From: Kordia sp. SMS9
Lineage (GTDB): Bacteria; Bacteroidota; Bacteroidia; Flavobacteriales; Flavobacteriaceae
DNA: 64,000 nt
Direction of reading: 5' to 3'
Assembly (NCBI RefSeq): GCF_003352465.1
Contig: NZ_CP031153.1
Span: 2,842,987-2,906,986 of the forward strand
Each line of letters opens with the position of its first letter. Position 1 is the first letter of the stretch. Shown one piece after another: positions 34,679 through 42,505 of the stretch. Under the pieces are notes generated by a model that was given only the letters and a program-made list of their open reading frames with translations, was not told the origin of the DNA and ran no database searches. A program made the translations under genes and the position numbers.

Positions 34679-35494
34679 TTACACCGCTACATCATGCTCG
34701 CGCAAGGCATCGTTTAACGATGTTTTTTTATTGGTGCTTTCTTTGCGTTTTCCAATGATTAAGGCACAGGGAACTTGGTATTCTCCAGCAGGGAATTTTT
34801 TAGTGTAACTTCCAGGAATCACAACTGATCTTGCCGGAACGCGTCCTTTCATCTCTATCGGTTCGTCGCCTGTAATATCAATAATTTTTGTCGAAGCTGT
34901 CAATACCACATTCGCGCCAAGCACAGCTTCTGTTTCCACACGAACACCTTCTACCACAATACACCTCGATCCTATAAACGCATTGTCTTCAATAATTACG
35001 GGAGCCGCTTGCAAAGGTTCCAACACGCCACCAATTCCAACGCCGCCAGACAAGTGTACATTCTTCCCAATTTGCGCACAACTTCCAACCGTTGCCCACG
35101 TATCTACCATCGTTCCTTCGTCCACATACGCGCCAATATTAACGTAACTTGGCATCATAATCACACCTCTGGAAACATACGCGCCGTGACGTGCAATGGC
35201 ATGTGGCACAACTCTGATTCCTTTCTCCTTGTACCCGCGTTTCAACGGAATTTTATCGTGAAACTCAAAAATACCCGCTTCCAAGGTTTCCATTTTCTGA
35301 ATTGGGAAGTATAACACCACAGCTTTTTTTACCCATTCGTTCACTTGCCAACCGTTGGTTGTTGGTTCGGCAACGCGCAATTCGCCAACATCTAACAAAT
35401 CGATCACCTTGCGAATCGCCGCTTGCGTATCCTCATTTTTTAATAAATCTCGGTGTTCCCAAGCATTCTCTATCGTTTCTTTTAATGCAGTCAT
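34679..35494 (-). CDS. dapD: Tetrahydrodipicolinate N-succinyltransferase
   Basis: 271 aa. The N-terminal helical domain (TALKETIENAWEHRDLLK) precedes a left-handed beta-helix of hexapeptide repeats (GAYVSRGVIMMPSYVNIGAYVDEGTMVDTWATVGSCAQIGKN); substrate residues lie in HLSGGVGIGGVLEP and VVIPGSYTKKFPAG. It succinylates tetrahydrodipicolinate using succinyl-CoA in the succinylase route to meso-diaminopimelate and lysine. With dapB at 60.7 kb it shows which DAP pathway branch this organism uses. Monocistronic, flanked on both sides by RiPP-like peptide genes. Confidence 0.95.
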   Translation of the reverse strand: MTALKETIENAWEHRDLLKNEDTQAAIRKVIDLLDVGELRVAEPTTNGWQVNEWVKKAVVLYFPIQKMETLEAGIFEFHDKIPLKRGYKEKGIRVVPHAIARHGAYVSRGVIMMPSYVNIGAYVDEGTMVDTWATVGSCAQIGKNVHLSGGVGIGGVLEPLQAAPVIIEDNAFIGSRCIVVEGVRVETEAVLGANVVLTASTKIIDITGDEPIEMKGRVPARSVVIPGSYTKKFPAGEYQVPCALIIGKRKESTNKKTSLNDALREHDVAV

Positions 35495-35944
35495 GTTTTA
35501 TAAAATTTGTAACTTTTATTTCTATTTTTTGGGTGCGTTGTCAGGCTATCCACTGTATCTTTTTAAAAAGTGATTCATTCTTAAATTCCTTCAAGAAATC
35601 TAGCACCATCTGATTACAAAACAAACAGATTCCTTCGTCGTTCCTCCTCGTAATGACGTATCAAAATTTTAAAAAGGATGCCGTTGCTATCCTGCGCACA
35701 GTTTCAAAGCGTAAAGATAAAGTCTTATTGTGAATTATTTCATCAAAATTTACAGATCTAACACATTCCATCTATTTTATATCAAAACATTCTTAAAATC
35801 ACGTTAAAAAAAATCACACACAAAAAAAGTCAGCGATAATGTCAGTTGCCTCAGCGTTGATTTGCAGAAATTTAAGATATCAATTTTTAGAGTATGCTAA
35901 AAAATATTGATACTCCATTAATTAACCTAAAAAACCAGTCGCCA
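35495..35944. other. 450-bp intergenic region with a decayed MITE-like end
   Basis: Upstream region of dapD. 35608-35720 holds a remnant of the TTTTGAAACGTCATT element family (AATGACGTATCAAAA at 35652-35666) followed by a small AGGAT/ATCCT hairpin. The rest is AT-rich and presumably carries the promoters of dapD and of the peptide locus. No gene seen. Confidence 0.5.
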
Positions 35945-36122
35945 TGAAGAAAAAAGCATCGAGAATTTAGACTAAAAAAAACAATCTATTTCAAAATTTG
36001 AAGCGGAAAAAATTGGCGGAGGAACTTTCCCAACGATTAGAGTAGCTTCGTGCTGGTCGTGCTTGTCATGTACTACTATTGATTGTTTCCAAGATGAAAA
36101 AAAACCATTAAAAATCAGGATC
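35945..36122 (+). pseudogene. Decayed lanthipeptide-like precursor in frame with the next one
   Basis: ATG 35945 reads MKKK and then leaves frame. In the shifted frame the sequence continues ENLD, an in-frame TAA (35974-35976, where the sister has TTA Leu), then KKQSISKFEAE and IGGG, a typical leader. The core TFPTIRVASCWSCLSCTTIDC closely matches the intact sister (SCWSCISCPTIDC). So at least one single-base slip in an A run and a nonsense change have broken the leader. The core frame has no stop of its own and runs directly in frame into the ATG of the next precursor at 36123. The exact number of slips depends on poly-A lengths that I could not verify. Confidence 0.7.
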
Positions 36123-36317
36123 ATGAAAAAAAGAAAGCTAAAAAACTTAGACTTAAAAAAGAAATCGATTTCAAATTTGAGTCAAAAACAGGTACAGGGT
36201 GGAGCAGTACCAACAACTGTTACGATATTATCCTGTTGGTCGTGTATATCTTGTCCAACAATTGATTGTACAGAAGGAGTAGTTTGTGATTTTATAAGAT
36301 CGGAAACTCCTCATTAA
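36123..36317 (+). CDS. Lanthipeptide-like precursor peptide with CWSCISC core
   Basis: 64 aa from ATG 36123; the frame is open further upstream through the decayed sister gene. Leader MKKRKLKNLDLKKKSISNLS with GG at 26-27; KNLDL resembles the FNLD box recognised by LanB enzymes. The core has five Cys (38, 41, 44, 49, 55) in C-x2-C-x2-C-x4-C spacing, with Thr/Ser between them. The Cys-rich block is conserved in the decayed neighbour, which implies selection on this core. No modification or export gene is adjacent. Product unknown; class I lanthipeptide is inferred from the leader only. Confidence 0.8.
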   Translation: MKKRKLKNLDLKKKSISNLSQKQVQGGAVPTTVTILSCWSCISCPTIDCTEGVVCDFIRSETPH

Positions 36318-36344
36318 TCCTATGTCATAGTAGGAAATTATATA

Positions 36345-36480
36345 AAGAAGCTATCTGAAAAAATAAAAATTCGTCACACTAAAATGTAAACTTTATTTTT
36401 TTAAGTATTTAAAAATCAGTTTAATGATGTTCTGAGTCAAGTTCAGCATGACATTTTTCACAGCTTTTTAGATAGCTTTT
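36345..36480. repeat. Long inverted repeat AAGCTATCT / AGATAGCTT
   Basis: AAGCTATCT near 36349 is complementary to AGATAGCTT near 36471, about 110 bp apart, bracketing the word TTCAGCATGAC that also occurs at 44302-44312. It lies between the peptide gene and the convergent SDR gene and may act as a terminator for either strand. Confidence 0.45.
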
Positions 36481-36491
36481 TTCTTTAAAAT

Positions 36492-37271
36492 TTAGGAAAC
36501 GGTTTGCATTTTCCGAATGCGTTTCAAAATCGCTTTCTTTGGCATAAAAGGTGCCATTTTCATCATGAGTTTTTGTGCAAAGGTCAATCCTGACATGATG
36601 TCCAAATCGCCTTTGAGCATTGCAGTGTAACCATCTTCTGCAACACTTCTAGCACTTGCGGTTTTTTCAAATATTTCTGTTTTGTCCATTCCTGAAGTAC
36701 TTCCAAAATCTGTTTCTGTGGCACCAGGCATTAAGTTCGTTACGGTAATATTGGTGTCGTGTAATTCTTCTGCAATAGCATTGCTAAACGAAGTTACAAA
36801 CGCTTTGGTAGCATAATATACCGCTTGCAACGGACCAGCAACGAGACTAGCCGTAGAGGAAACATTCAAAATTTTGCCTTCGTTCCGCATTACAAAATCC
36901 TGTAAAAAATGATGCGATAAGGCTGTGAGTGCGCTAATATTTAATTGAATCATATTCAAATCTGTTTGCAAATCACGTTTGTCAAAACGGCCTAAGCCGC
37001 CAAAACCTGCATTGTTAATGAGGTAATCTACTTTCAGATTAGCAGCTTTTACTTCTTCATAAATTTCTTGTGCCGCATTTGAGTCTGTTAAGTCTTTCAC
37101 AATCACGGTAACGTTTATATTGTGTGCAGATTCGAGTTCAGTTTTAAGTGCTTTCAATTTTCCTTCACTTCGTGCCACAATCACCAAATCGCCCCCTTTT
37201 TCTGCATGGATTTTGGCAAATTCTTTTCCTATTCCGCTACTTGCTCCTGTAATTAATGCTATTTTTTTCAT
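36492..37271 (-). CDS. Short-chain dehydrogenase/reductase
   Basis: 259 aa. Rossmann start ALITGASSGIGKEFAKIHAEKG (TGxxxGxG), NNAGFGGLGRF (NNAG), catalytic Ser in ILNVSSTASLVAG, YYATKAF (YxxxK) and PGATETDFG. This is the classical SDR pattern with NADP(H) likely from the Arg after VIVARS. The substrate cannot be assigned; the closest subfamily look is YqjQ/DltE-type oxidoreductases. It follows a TetR gene by 50 bp, with a palindrome between them, so it is probably the regulated target. Confidence 0.9.
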   Translation of the reverse strand: MKKIALITGASSGIGKEFAKIHAEKGGDLVIVARSEGKLKALKTELESAHNINVTVIVKDLTDSNAAQEIYEEVKAANLKVDYLINNAGFGGLGRFDKRDLQTDLNMIQLNISALTALSHHFLQDFVMRNEGKILNVSSTASLVAGPLQAVYYATKAFVTSFSNAIAEELHDTNITVTNLMPGATETDFGSTSGMDKTEIFEKTASARSVAEDGYTAMLKGDLDIMSGLTFAQKLMMKMAPFMPKKAILKRIRKMQTVS

Positions 37272-37287
37272 TGTCTTCTTTTTAATT

Positions 37288-37301
37288 AGTGAGTACTTAC
37301 T
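37288..37301. promoter_or_regulatory. Predicted TetR operator upstream of the SDR gene
   Basis: AGTGAGTACTTACT is a 14-bp near-perfect palindrome (one mismatch) 17 bp before the SDR start. Its GTGAG half-site recurs at 37851-37866, upstream of the TetR gene itself. Confidence 0.6.
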
Positions 37302-37321
37302 TTTTTTGTGAATAAATTTTT

Positions 37322-37843
37322 TTAGAGTTTGTATTTATGTAATAAAAATGATTTATAGTCTTGTTGTTGTTTTAGGTTTCCTTTAAGGATTTCAGAAGAA
37401 ATACTTTCTATAATTTGATTCAGTAGAATGGCTTCTAAATTTGGATTTTCGTATTGTAATGCTTCAAAAACACCAGCAAGTTTGTCAATAAGAGGCTGCA
37501 TTTTTTGCGGATTGTTGTATGCCACTTCCCATTTTAGCTTAAACTGCAAACGCCAAAAGTCAAATTCGCTTTCTTTTACGCTAAAAGGAAGTTCAATTGC
37601 TTTTTTTAATACAGTTTTTGGATCAGTTTCCGTGATAATTGGCATGATAACGTCTGCAATTCGTGATTCTGCATCTTTTATAATTGCATCAAGTAATCCT
37701 TTTTTGTTTGTAAAATGTCTGAATATCAAACCTTCGGAAACGCCTGCTTTCTTTCCAATTTTACTCGTGGAAGTAGCGTTATATCCTTCATTAGAAAACA
37801 ATTCTAATGCAGCTTGTAGTATTTTTTCTTGTTTATCAGTCAT
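37322..37843 (-). CDS. TetR/AcrR family transcriptional regulator
   Basis: ATG 37843 (MTDKQEKILQAALELF) is used; the frame extends five codons further. About 173 aa. The N-terminal helix-turn-helix reads ALELFSNEGYNATSTSKIGKKAGVSEGLIFRHFTNKKGLLDAI, textbook TetR. The C-terminal ligand domain is family-specific (VKESEFDFWRLQFKLKWE). It probably represses itself and the SDR gene through the two GTGAG sites. Inducer unknown. Confidence 0.9.
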   Translation of the reverse strand: MTDKQEKILQAALELFSNEGYNATSTSKIGKKAGVSEGLIFRHFTNKKGLLDAIIKDAESRIADVIMPIITETDPKTVLKKAIELPFSVKESEFDFWRLQFKLKWEVAYNNPQKMQPLIDKLAGVFEALQYENPNLEAILLNQIIESISSEILKGNLKQQQDYKSFLLHKYKL

Positions 37844-37850
37844 TTTAATA

Positions 37851-37866
37851 GTGAGCAATCACTCAC
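37851..37866. promoter_or_regulatory. Predicted TetR operator upstream of its own gene
   Basis: GTGAG, six bases, CTCAC, with the left half eight bases upstream of the TetR start at 37843. Shares its half-site with 37288-37301, suggesting autoregulation. Confidence 0.55.
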
Positions 37867-37919
37867 AAAAGTATCTCAAATTTTCTAGACAACCAAATTT
37901 TAGTTTGTTAAAGTTATCT

Positions 37920-39086
37920 TTACTTATTTCTTGGGTATTTTCTACCATTTAGAAACTTCCCAATAAACGTATTCCGAACGCAGTAATGATACGTAACAAA
38001 ACACACAATCGTTGTTGCGGTAGTTACCAATAAAAATTTAGGAATGGCACCAATGGGCAATTTCCAGACGGTGAGTGGAAATAACGCGGTCAATGGCAAA
38101 TGAATTAAATATACCCAATACGAAGCGTCTGAAATGTATCGCATTCGCTTGGAATGTTTACTTCCATACCGAATAAACAATCCTGTGATTCCAAAAATAA
38201 ACAACCAAACGGTAAACGCACTGAAAGCAATCAATAGTGGTGAATTGGTGTTTGGTTTCAAATCCATATCTGCATATTGAATGATAAATCCTTGTGTCAC
38301 TACTAAAATAATGGCAGATATTGTAGCGAACCAATCAAACTTTCTGATGGTGTGTAAATGCTGTTTACATTTGTACAAAATCCATCCGATCAAATAGAAA
38401 AAAACATAATAGATAAATGTATGCGCATCTGGCGTAAGCGACGTTGAAGAAGCCACCATCGGCGTTTGTAAAATAGTCAACATTACAAAGGTCATTCCCG
38501 CAAAGAACAGCATGCGAATCAACGGTTTTGGGAAGATCCAGTTGCCAATCGTTTTAATTTGTGAAGTGATTTTAGGTGTTTTCTTTAAGCATAAAGCCAA
38601 TACTACTGCAAACGCTGTACAAAAGATGAGGTAATATAAAAACCATAAATGCGACGTGCTTTTTGGAATGTAGAAGTAGAAATTTGAGAATGGTTGTAGC
38701 GCATTTTGCAGTGCATTTTCTTCTCCATTGAGTGTTTGACTAGAAAATCCAAAAGAGAAATCGAGCATAGGCGCAAGAAGGATTAGAAATACGATAAACG
38801 GAAATATAATTCTTGCAATTCTGTTATGGATCATGCGTTTGGGACTTCGTTCATAAAACAACATTGCCCCAAAAAAGCCTGCAATAAGAAAAAAGATGGG
38901 CATGCGAAACGAGTGAATCATCAGGATTAAAAAGTCGGTCGCAATATGAGTAGATTCTGGATCTTTTAACGACCAAACATCTCCGTGATCCGTTACATTA
39001 TACGTCAATGCAGAATGCAATACCAAACCCAACATCATCATGATGGCGCGTAAGGAATCTAGTGAATGGATGCGTGCGGTTTTCAA
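37920..39086 (-). CDS. Acyltransferase family 3 membrane protein (OpgC-like)
   Basis: 388 aa with about ten hydrophobic helices. RIHSLDSLRAIMMMLGLVLHSALTY carries the catalytic-type His and the usual D-S-L-R-A start. MIHSFRMPIFFLIAGFFGAMLF and KRMIHNRIARIIFPFIVF are the classic second and third motifs of acyltransferase_3. It transfers acyl groups (acetyl, succinyl) to envelope glycans or other extracytoplasmic substrates at the inner membrane. Its first four bases overlap the preceding gene. Substrate unknown; glycan O-acylation is inferred from family. Confidence 0.88.
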   Translation of the reverse strand: MKTARIHSLDSLRAIMMMLGLVLHSALTYNVTDHGDVWSLKDPESTHIATDFLILMIHSFRMPIFFLIAGFFGAMLFYERSPKRMIHNRIARIIFPFIVFLILLAPMLDFSFGFSSQTLNGEENALQNALQPFSNFYFYIPKSTSHLWFLYYLIFCTAFAVVLALCLKKTPKITSQIKTIGNWIFPKPLIRMLFFAGMTFVMLTILQTPMVASSTSLTPDAHTFIYYVFFYLIGWILYKCKQHLHTIRKFDWFATISAIILVVTQGFIIQYADMDLKPNTNSPLLIAFSAFTVWLFIFGITGLFIRYGSKHSKRMRYISDASYWVYLIHLPLTALFPLTVWKLPIGAIPKFLLVTTATTIVCFVTYHYCVRNTFIGKFLNGRKYPRNK

Positions 39087-39745
39087 AGTGATTGTTGTGT
39101 AATTTGTATACGTCTGTACATGATACTTTCTTCTATTCTTGAGAGGTTTATGTCGTTACAATCCAATCCATTGGTCAAGCTCAAGCAATTATCGGTTTCA
39201 TGAAATTCAAATTCAATTCCTACTAAGTTATAATCCTTTTCGTTTACGATTTCATTTTCAATTGAATTCTCAAGAACAAAGTTATATTCAATTAGAAAAA
39301 TGTTTCGAATCGTTTTTCCTTGAATTATGTTTAGATGGTTGAAAGCACTTTCTTTCCAAATTAAAGGCATTTCATCGCCAGCGCCATACCAATCTAATTT
39401 TTTAGAAAGATCAATTTTATTGATGGTCATACTGTAATCACAAAGTTGAACTGCGGTGAATTCATATTGAATTTCATCAATAATAAGGATAATAGGTCCA
39501 TCAGCATTCCATTCATTAAATTCAGTATTCCATTGTACGTAATAGTTACTTATTTTTTTATCTAGTACGTGTAATAAGAAATGTTTGTTTTTTTTCAGAA
39601 AAGGAATTGCATGAGAGAAATATTGAGGTTTGTATTTTGGGATGCCTAGCATTGAATTTTTTTGAATAAAATATGTGTCTAAAATAATATAGAAATCTAA
39701 CATTCCTATCCTTACAGCAATAAATTCATCAATTTTTATACACAT
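39083..39745 (-). CDS. Hypothetical protein, 220 aa
   Basis: No family recognised. Acidic, Ile/Asn-rich soluble protein without signal peptide or membrane helix. Features: FLKKNKHFLLHVLDKKISNYYVQWN, LDWYGAGDEMPLIWKES, and a strand-rich C-terminal half. ATG 39745 is used; MLDFY at 39703 is an alternative. It overlaps the acyltransferase by 4 bp (ATGA), so both are translated together, but nothing shows a functional link. Confidence 0.65.
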   Translation of the reverse strand: MCIKIDEFIAVRIGMLDFYIILDTYFIQKNSMLGIPKYKPQYFSHAIPFLKKNKHFLLHVLDKKISNYYVQWNTEFNEWNADGPIILIIDEIQYEFTAVQLCDYSMTINKIDLSKKLDWYGAGDEMPLIWKESAFNHLNIIQGKTIRNIFLIEYNFVLENSIENEIVNEKDYNLVGIEFEFHETDNCLSLTNGLDCNDINLSRIEESIMYRRIQITQQSL

Positions 39746-39759
39746 TAAAATATAAAGCT

Positions 39760-39767
39760 TATTTTTG
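39760..39767 (+). promoter_or_regulatory. -7 box that fixes the ruvX start
   Basis: TATTTTTG fits TAnnTTTG. The longest ruvX frame would begin with the TTG inside this box, so the ATG 39780 downstream is the more likely start. Confidence 0.4.
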
Positions 39768-39779
39768 CCAAAAATTTAT

Positions 39780-40187
39780 ATGGCGCGTATTCTAGCGATT
39801 GATTATGGGAAGAAACGAACAGGAATTGCCGTTACCGACGAAATGCAACTCATTGCTTCTGGTTTGACAACGGTTCGTACACATGATCTTATCAAGTTTT
39901 TAAAAGACTATGTTGCCAAAGAAAATGTGGAATTGTTTTTGGTTGGCGAACCAAAACAGATGAACAACGAAGCTTCCGAAAGTGAAGTGTTGATCCAAGA
40001 GTTTATTCGCTTACTGACCAAAGCTATTCCCACAATTCCCATAAAACGTGTAGACGAGCGTTTTACATCAAAAATGGCGTTTCAAACCATGATTGATAGC
40101 GGATTGAAAAAGAAACAACGTCAAAATAAAGGTTTAATAGATGAAATAAGTGCAACGATTATCTTGCAATCTTATCTATACAAATAG
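39780..40187 (+). CDS. ruvX: Putative pre-16S rRNA nuclease / Holliday junction resolvase RuvX (YqgF)
   Basis: 135 aa from ATG 39780 (MARILAIDYGKKRTGIAVTDE), which gives the canonical N-terminus. RNase H-like fold: DYGKKRTG (first catalytic Asp), LFLVGEPKQMN and VDERFTSK, with ATIILQSYL at the end carrying the last helix. The family processes pre-16S rRNA in E. coli and is also proposed as a junction resolvase. The def gene begins eight bases after the stop, an operon order common in Bacteroidota. Confidence 0.92.
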   Translation: MARILAIDYGKKRTGIAVTDEMQLIASGLTTVRTHDLIKFLKDYVAKENVELFLVGEPKQMNNEASESEVLIQEFIRLLTKAIPTIPIKRVDERFTSKMAFQTMIDSGLKKKQRQNKGLIDEISATIILQSYLYK

Positions 40188-40195
40188 TACAACTT

Positions 40196-40786
40196 ATGAT
40201 ATTACCAATTGTCGCTTTTGGCGATCCAGTTTTACGAAAAGTAGCAACAGATATTACGCCAGAGTATCCAAATTTGGACACCTTGCTCGAAAATATGTTT
40301 GAAACCATGTACAATGCGTATGGTGTTGGATTGGCTGCACCACAAATAGGACTTCCTATTCGTTTGTTTATGGTAGATGCTACAGGTTTTGCGGAAGATG
40401 AAGAGTTAGATCTTGAGCAAAGAAAACAACTAGAAGGCATGAAGAAAGTGTTTATCAACGCAAAAATTTTGGAGCGCGATGGGGAACCTTGGGTGTTTAA
40501 TGAAGGTTGTTTGAGCATTCCTGATGTGCGTGAAGATGTATTTCGTCCAGAAAGTATCAAGATTGAATACTACGACGAAAATTTTGAGAAGCACGTAGAA
40601 GAATATGACGGATTGGCGGCGCGTGTCATTCAGCATGAGTACGATCATATTGAAGGAATTTTGTTTACTGATAAACTATCTCCACTAAAAAGACGTTTAT
40701 TAAAAGGAAGATTGACAAATATTTCGCGCGGACGCATCAAAGTAGATTACAAAATGCGTTTTCCAGATGCAAAGAAAATTCGATAA
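40196..40786 (+). CDS. def: Peptide deformylase
   Basis: 196 aa. All three motifs are present: GVGLAAPQIG, EGCLSIP (metal-ligand Cys) and HEYDHIEG (HExxH-type, two His ligands and catalytic Glu). It removes the formyl group from N-terminal Met of new proteins, in the cytoplasm. An insertion around residues 60-80 (DEELDLEQRKQLEGM) is longer than in E. coli and typical of Bacteroidota enzymes. Cotranscribed with ruvX. Confidence 0.95.
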   Translation: MILPIVAFGDPVLRKVATDITPEYPNLDTLLENMFETMYNAYGVGLAAPQIGLPIRLFMVDATGFAEDEELDLEQRKQLEGMKKVFINAKILERDGEPWVFNEGCLSIPDVREDVFRPESIKIEYYDENFEKHVEEYDGLAARVIQHEYDHIEGILFTDKLSPLKRRLLKGRLTNISRGRIKVDYKMRFPDAKKIR

Positions 40787-41012
40787 GTTGTTTTAAAAGT
40801 AAATCTTCTAAAATTTCAACAGCGAAAAAAGGAAAGAAAAGCAAATTAAGGAGCAATATGATTTCGCGCTACAGCGAGACGCATTCACTACTAATTTTGA
40901 TCGTTTCTTAATTAGAATCTCAAAACTGAAATTCACTAAAAATAAAGTTAAAAAAAGTGATGGAATACGTACAATATGTATATTTGCCATCCTTACGTAG
41001 AAAATATATACT

Positions 41013-41426
41013 ATGAGTTTAGAAAAAATATTAGCTATTTCTGGAAAGCCAGGATTATATGAATTGAAAACACAAACGCGTAATGGCTTTGTGGCAGAAT
41101 CATTATCGGATGGAAAAAAAATATCCGTGAGTCTGCGTCATAATGTAAGTTTATTATCTGAAATTGCTATTTACACATACACCGAAGAAATTCCACTCGG
41201 AGAAGTGTTAGAGAAAGTGAAGCAAAAAGAAAACGGAGCTGCGACATCTATCAATCATAAAGAGTCTAAAAACGTTTTAACAAATTACTTCTCAGAAGTA
41301 TTACCAGATTACGACGAAGATCGTGTGTATCCGAGTGATATTAAAAAGGTAATTCAGTGGTACAATTTGTTACATTCTAAAGGATTTACAGATTTCACCG
41401 CAGAAGCTTCGTCTGAAGAAGAATAA
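41013..41426 (+). CDS. DUF5606 domain protein
   Basis: 137 aa. SLEKILAISGKPGLYELKTQTRNGFVAESL followed by KKISVSLRHNVSLLSEIAIYTY is the DUF5606 domain, a small Bacteroidota-specific conserved protein of unknown function. The second half has a helical region (NVLTNYFSEVLPDYDEDRVY, DIKKVIQWYNLLHSKG) that looks like an interaction module. Commonly located next to def, as here. Ended by a strong hairpin at 41451-41480. The 226-bp gap upstream holds only its promoter region. Confidence 0.85.
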   Translation: MSLEKILAISGKPGLYELKTQTRNGFVAESLSDGKKISVSLRHNVSLLSEIAIYTYTEEIPLGEVLEKVKQKENGAATSINHKESKNVLTNYFSEVLPDYDEDRVYPSDIKKVIQWYNLLHSKGFTDFTAEASSEEE

Positions 41427-41450
41427 CACACATATCAAAGTTTAGTCAAA

Positions 41451-41480
41451 AAAAAATCCAGCATTCGCTGGATTTTTTTT
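41451..41480. terminator. Bidirectional terminator
   Basis: ATCCAGC, loop ATTC, GCTGGAT, with an A run before and eight T after. It serves the DUF5606 gene on plus and the secreted-protein gene on minus. Confidence 0.9.
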
Positions 41481-41498
41481 GTTATAGTATAAAGTATG

Positions 41499-42005
41499 TT
41501 ATTGCTTTTTTATAACAGAATTTGCAGAAGCATTAATCGCGTCTACATAATTTTGAGGAGCGCCAACTTCTGACATTCCCATAAACATAATGCACGTATC
41601 TGCATCGCGTTTTAGGCAATATACTGTGCTATTGATGGTAACGCCTTGTGCTTCGCTGGTACCTTTTAAATACACAACATTTACACCATTCATCATTTTC
41701 TCTCCTTTGTCTGCAACTTTAAATTCTGGCGGTAAATTACTTTCTAATTTGTCCTTCGCGTTTTCATACGTTTCTGGAACAATCATAGCCATAATTACAG
41801 CTTTTGGCTCTTCAGATACATACGTATTTGGCGTTACTTCCATAAAAAGCTCTTTATCTACAGTCATGTCTATTTTAATAGACATCAATTCCATAGCTCT
41901 TTTTTGCTTATCAGCTTCTGTTTCTTCAGCTGCTTTTACTTCTTGTGCTTGCACATTCAATGCAGCTACAAAAAGCATGCACAGTGCGATCAATGTTTTT
42001 TTCAT
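41499..42005 (-). CDS. Secreted hypothetical protein, 168 aa
   Basis: The signal peptide MKKTLIALCMLFVAALNVQAQ is cleaved near residue 20. The mature part starts with an acidic Lys/Glu helix (VKAAEETEADKQKRAMELMS), then an alpha/beta domain with VTPNTYVSEEPKAVIMAMIVPETYE and YCLKRDADTCIMFMGMSE. Not assigned to a family. Probably periplasmic. Monocistronic; converges on the DUF5606 gene through a shared terminator. Confidence 0.75.
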   Translation of the reverse strand: MKKTLIALCMLFVAALNVQAQEVKAAEETEADKQKRAMELMSIKIDMTVDKELFMEVTPNTYVSEEPKAVIMAMIVPETYENAKDKLESNLPPEFKVADKGEKMMNGVNVVYLKGTSEAQGVTINSTVYCLKRDADTCIMFMGMSEVGAPQNYVDAINASANSVIKKQ

Positions 42006-42105
42006 TATAATGTTACGTTTAATGGTTCAAAAATACGGAATAGTTTTGAGCAATATTGCGAATCCGTATGTTATTTATGTTATGTAGGCATAAAGTGTGC
42101 CATAC

Positions 42106-42420
42106 TTCGACAGGCTCAGCATGCCACGTTTGCAAAAAGTTCAGTATGCTGCGTTTCATAGGTTCAGTATGTCGTGTTTCCAAAAGTTTGTTATACTTGT
42201 TTTTAAAATTTCAATATAAATGATTCGACAGGCTCAGCATGCCACGTTTGCAAAAAGTTCAGTATGCTGCGTTTCATAGGTTCAGTATGTCGTGTTTCCA
42301 AAAGTTTGTTATACTTGTTTTTAAAATTTCAATATAAATGATTCGACAGGCTCAGTATGCTGCGTTTGCAAAAAGTTCAGTATGCTGCGTTTTACCAGTT
42401 CAGTATAAATGATTTTTCAA
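42106..42420. repeat. 118-bp tandem repeat made of CTCAGCATG / TTCAGTATG words
   Basis: Copies begin at 42106, 42224 and 42342, spaced exactly 118 bp; the first two are identical to the eye and the third is shortened. Each starts TTCGACAGGCTCAGCATGC and contains three to four further CAGTATG units. The unit is a REP-like word seen elsewhere in the window. The whole gap 42006-42505 contains no gene. Confidence 0.85.
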
Positions 42421-42505
42421 ATGGAGTAAAAAGATGACAATTAGTTTACAACTATGAATCTAGCCAGTCTAAAAAGGTCTAACATTTCTAAACAATCTAA
42501 CAAGT

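Noticed and set aside
13031..36317. Disulfide toxin interpretation for the Cys-rich peptides
   Set aside because: Their leaders end in GG and share the KNL.L.KK pattern, which fits RiPP precursors better than plain secreted disulfide toxins; no Sec signal is present.
40808..40990. 60-codon minus-strand hydrophobic frame between def and the DUF5606 gene
   Set aside because: AT-rich Leu/Phe-biased frame without conserved features in the promoter region of the next gene.
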